The position numbers and the translations under genes were made by a program. From contig JBBPEB010000033.1 in assembly GCA_039096225.1 (NCBI GenBank), forward strand, positions 1,199,475 through 1,263,474: a stretch of DNA of 64,000 nucleotides. The letters are read 5' to 3'. This stretch comes from Blastocystis sp. Blastoise. Taxonomy: Eukaryota > Sar > Bigyra > Opalinata > Blastocystidae. Numbering within the stretch: the stretch's first letter is position 1; the number at the start of each line of letters is the position of its first letter. The notes under the pieces are model-generated. The model was given only the letters and a program-made list of their open reading frames with translations. It had not been told where the DNA came from and made no database searches. Shown here one piece after another: positions 62,116 to 64,000 of the stretch.

Positions 62116-64000
62116 TATTTTATTATTTTTAAATAATATATATATTAAGATTTCATTTCTCTTTCTTTTTTGGTTATTCTCTTCTTTTCTCGTCTAATTT
62201 TACATATTTCAAAAGATCTTTTTGAAACGTATAAACGAGAAATTTTTAGAAATTTATTTTTCTTTTGTCTTTTGTCTTTTGTGTTTTTTATCTCATTCTT
62301 ATTTATGAAACCATATTCGTCATCATTCTTATATTATTCTATTATTCTATTTAAATGTATTTTATTCTTGTAATTGATTATTTATTGAAAGTATATTCTT
62401 TTATTTTTTATATTATTTAATTTATTAGTATTTTTAATTTATTATTATTTTTAATTTATTATAAATAAAATATTATTAATCTATAAAACAAAAACAAAAA
62501 GAAGAAGAAGAAAAGTATCAAATAAGAAATGAGAAATGAAACGTCAATAGATATCGTCATCTGTTTTATTTCCATGATTATTTTAATTGTTTATTTGTTT
62601 TTCTTTTTAATTCTTTTTTCTCTTTTTTTTCTTTTTTTATAAATAAATAATAATTCTTTTTTTAATATTGTTTATAATATTAAGAAAAAAATAATAAAAC
62701 AATAATTTCTTTTTTATTTAAATTAACTTTTAACAACTATACACTGTTATTCTGTTTTCACGGGAGGAAAAAAGCGACAAATGAGAATTCCTGACTTGTT
62801 TATTATCAGATTTTTTAAGACAGTAAGTATAAGAGTTACACGGGAAATCGAATAAATAAAAATTGATTTTATTGGATTAAATAATTTTAGTGGCAAATAA
62901 ACTGAAGGTTTTTATTTAACTTTAACCAATGAAAGTATTAATAAAACTACAGAGAAAATTATAGAATTTTCTTTTTCTAAACAGTAATCAAATTAAAATG
63001 TTTCTATTGGATTAAATAGTTATAATGACAAATGAACTGACTGCTTTTATTTGACTTTAACCAATGATAGTATTAAGAAACTACAAAATGGAAACAATAA
63101 CATTTTCAGTTTTTAACAAATAATCATCTAAAAAAGTTTTTATTCTAATAGATATATTATCATATCCTAGAAGTTTTAGTTTTTTTTAAATTTTGTATTA
63201 TATGTATGAAGCAATTAATAACAAAAAAACATCACAAAGCAATATAATAAAATAATTAACAAAAACAATTTATAAAATAATAATAAAACACCTATAATAA
63301 AATGAATTATCATAAGATTTTCCTTTTTTATTTAATGGCAAACTCTATTTGAAATAATTACTATATATAAATAAATTAACAATAAAGATAATATATATTT
63401 TACCTTTTTCTTTTGATTGAATAAAATTATACCAACTGAATACTATAAAATATAATTAATAATAAATTGTAATGAAATATTTATATACTAACAACGAAAA
63501 AATATATATCGATTTGAACCTTCTTCCAGTTAAAGTGGTCTTGCCTATATAAGAAATAAAATAGATTATAGTAATAATTAGAAATTAAAAGAATATATAT
63601 ATATATATATACCCGATTAACATTAGTTTTGCTTCTACTGTTAACAATTCTAATAGTTATCAGAAATCCTATACAATGTATGCTATTAATTTAAAAGAAT
63701 AATAGATTACTGGAAACTCAATTCATTTTTTTCTAGCAATAATAACTATAATATGATTTAATAAACTTAGTTATTAAGAATATACAGCTTTGTTTGATAA
63801 TATAGCATTTACTAAAATAAAATATGAAAACAAAACAATAAATAATAAACACAAAGCAACTTTAATAATAAAAAGATTTATTTTTTGTGGCTAGAAATTA
63901 TCAAATAGAAATTGGGAATCCTATTGACACATATTGTGTTTAACTCTGTCATAGCAACTCGTCAGATCGTTTATTATGACGCAGTTTGTTTTATATTCAT
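62116..64000. other. Promoter of copy B, outer repeat border, and unassigned right flank
   Basis: To 62741 this is repeat arm. From 62742 on it is unique, with a 135-base tandem repeat. A pair of possible minus-strand exons around 63674-63613 (VNSRSKTNVNR) and 63551-63480 joined by a GTATATA...TATATAG intron is visible, but ends soon in TAA and matches nothing I know. Confidence 0.5.
62865..63134. repeat. 135-bp imperfect tandem repeat
   Basis: Two copies with 135-base period; ATTGGATTAAATA starts at 62871 and 63006, and ACTTTAACCAATGA recurs at matching positions. Roughly four fifths of bases agree by eye. A third, truncated copy may begin near 63121. Confidence 0.8.

Larger units (their letters stand above)
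56112..62741 (-). repeat. Right arm of 6.6-kb inverted repeat
   Basis: Reverse complement of 41534-48168; length 6,630 bases. The arms are separated by a 7.94 kb spacer, so the whole structure is 21.2 kb. Outside both ends the flanks are unrelated (AAATAAGAATAAA to the left, CACTGTTATTCTG to the right) and I see no target-site duplication. Confidence 0.95.

Noticed and set aside
41534-62741. Giant transposon with 6.6-kb terminal inverted repeats
   Set aside because: The spacer has only housekeeping genes, there is no transposase, integrase or polymerase, and no target-site duplication at the outer borders.
63500-63560. tRNA gene suggested by a GGTTCAAATCGA T-arm-like stretch on the minus strand
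   Set aside because: No acceptor stem, D-arm or anticodon stem can be paired around it.

Overview
The window is nuclear DNA from an AT-rich, intron-dense protist. Every gene I could finish ends in TAA and reads in the standard code. Most genes are broken by short introns that start GTATATA and end TATATAG and are filled with (TA)n, (TAA)n or (TTA)n microsatellites; some intron signals are different, including one textbook U12-type AT-AC intron in the glycyl-tRNA synthetase gene. Nuclear-encoded mitochondrial proteins (NDUFS4-like complex I subunit, mS29/DAP3, a YCII-domain protein, a probably dual-targeted glycyl-tRNA synthetase) show a respiring mitochondrion. Asparagine runs encoded by AAT recall dictyostelid-type genomes, but I cannot assign a lineage from this window.

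Layout. 1-616: 3' end of a zinc-ribbon protein with a Tyr/Pro-rich tail (+). 2459-4357: family 49 glycosyltransferase (+). 5069-5925: inositol polyphosphate kinase (-). 6520-11521: a large PH-RCC1-TBC protein, probably a Rab GTPase-activating protein (-). 12317-13027: Hsp20/CS-like protein (+). 13271-13723: small three-helix membrane protein (+). 13909-15705: HAD phosphatase of the phosphoglycolate/4-nitrophenyl phosphatase family (-). 16135-17168: NDUFS4-like subunit (-). 17927-18280: YCII protein (-). 19079-21503: tRNase Z (-). 23000-26191: glycyl-tRNA synthetase (-). 26886-27615: Rrs1 ribosome-assembly factor (+). 27954-31562: phosphoribosylamine-glycine ligase joined to glucuronokinase in one reading frame (-). 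32117-41364: TOR kinase with FRB, kinase and FATC parts (+).

41534-62741 is a large inverted repeat. Two arms of about 6.63 kb, almost identical, each carry one complete gene (+ at 42151-47949, - at 56332-62115) for a secreted, single-pass membrane protein of about 1,670 residues built from three tandem copies of a multi-domain ectodomain unit. The two copies converge on a 7.9 kb spacer with three single-copy housekeeping genes: mS29/DAP3, deoxyhypusine synthase and PWP1. The last 1.26 kb holds a 135-bp imperfect tandem repeat and no clear gene.

Functionally most of the window is housekeeping: translation and ribosome assembly (GlyRS, tRNase Z, Rrs1, PWP1, mS29, hypusine), nutrient and inositol signalling (TOR, inositol polyphosphate kinase), membrane traffic (PH-RCC1-TBC) and sugar/purine metabolism. 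The stand-out items are the inverted duplication of the modular surface-protein gene, the purD-glucuronokinase fusion, the PH-RCC1-TBC architecture, the AT-AC intron, and two PWP1 introns that do not end in AG. All gene models come from reading the sequence by eye; exon borders are inferred from reading-frame continuity and family conservation, not from transcript data.
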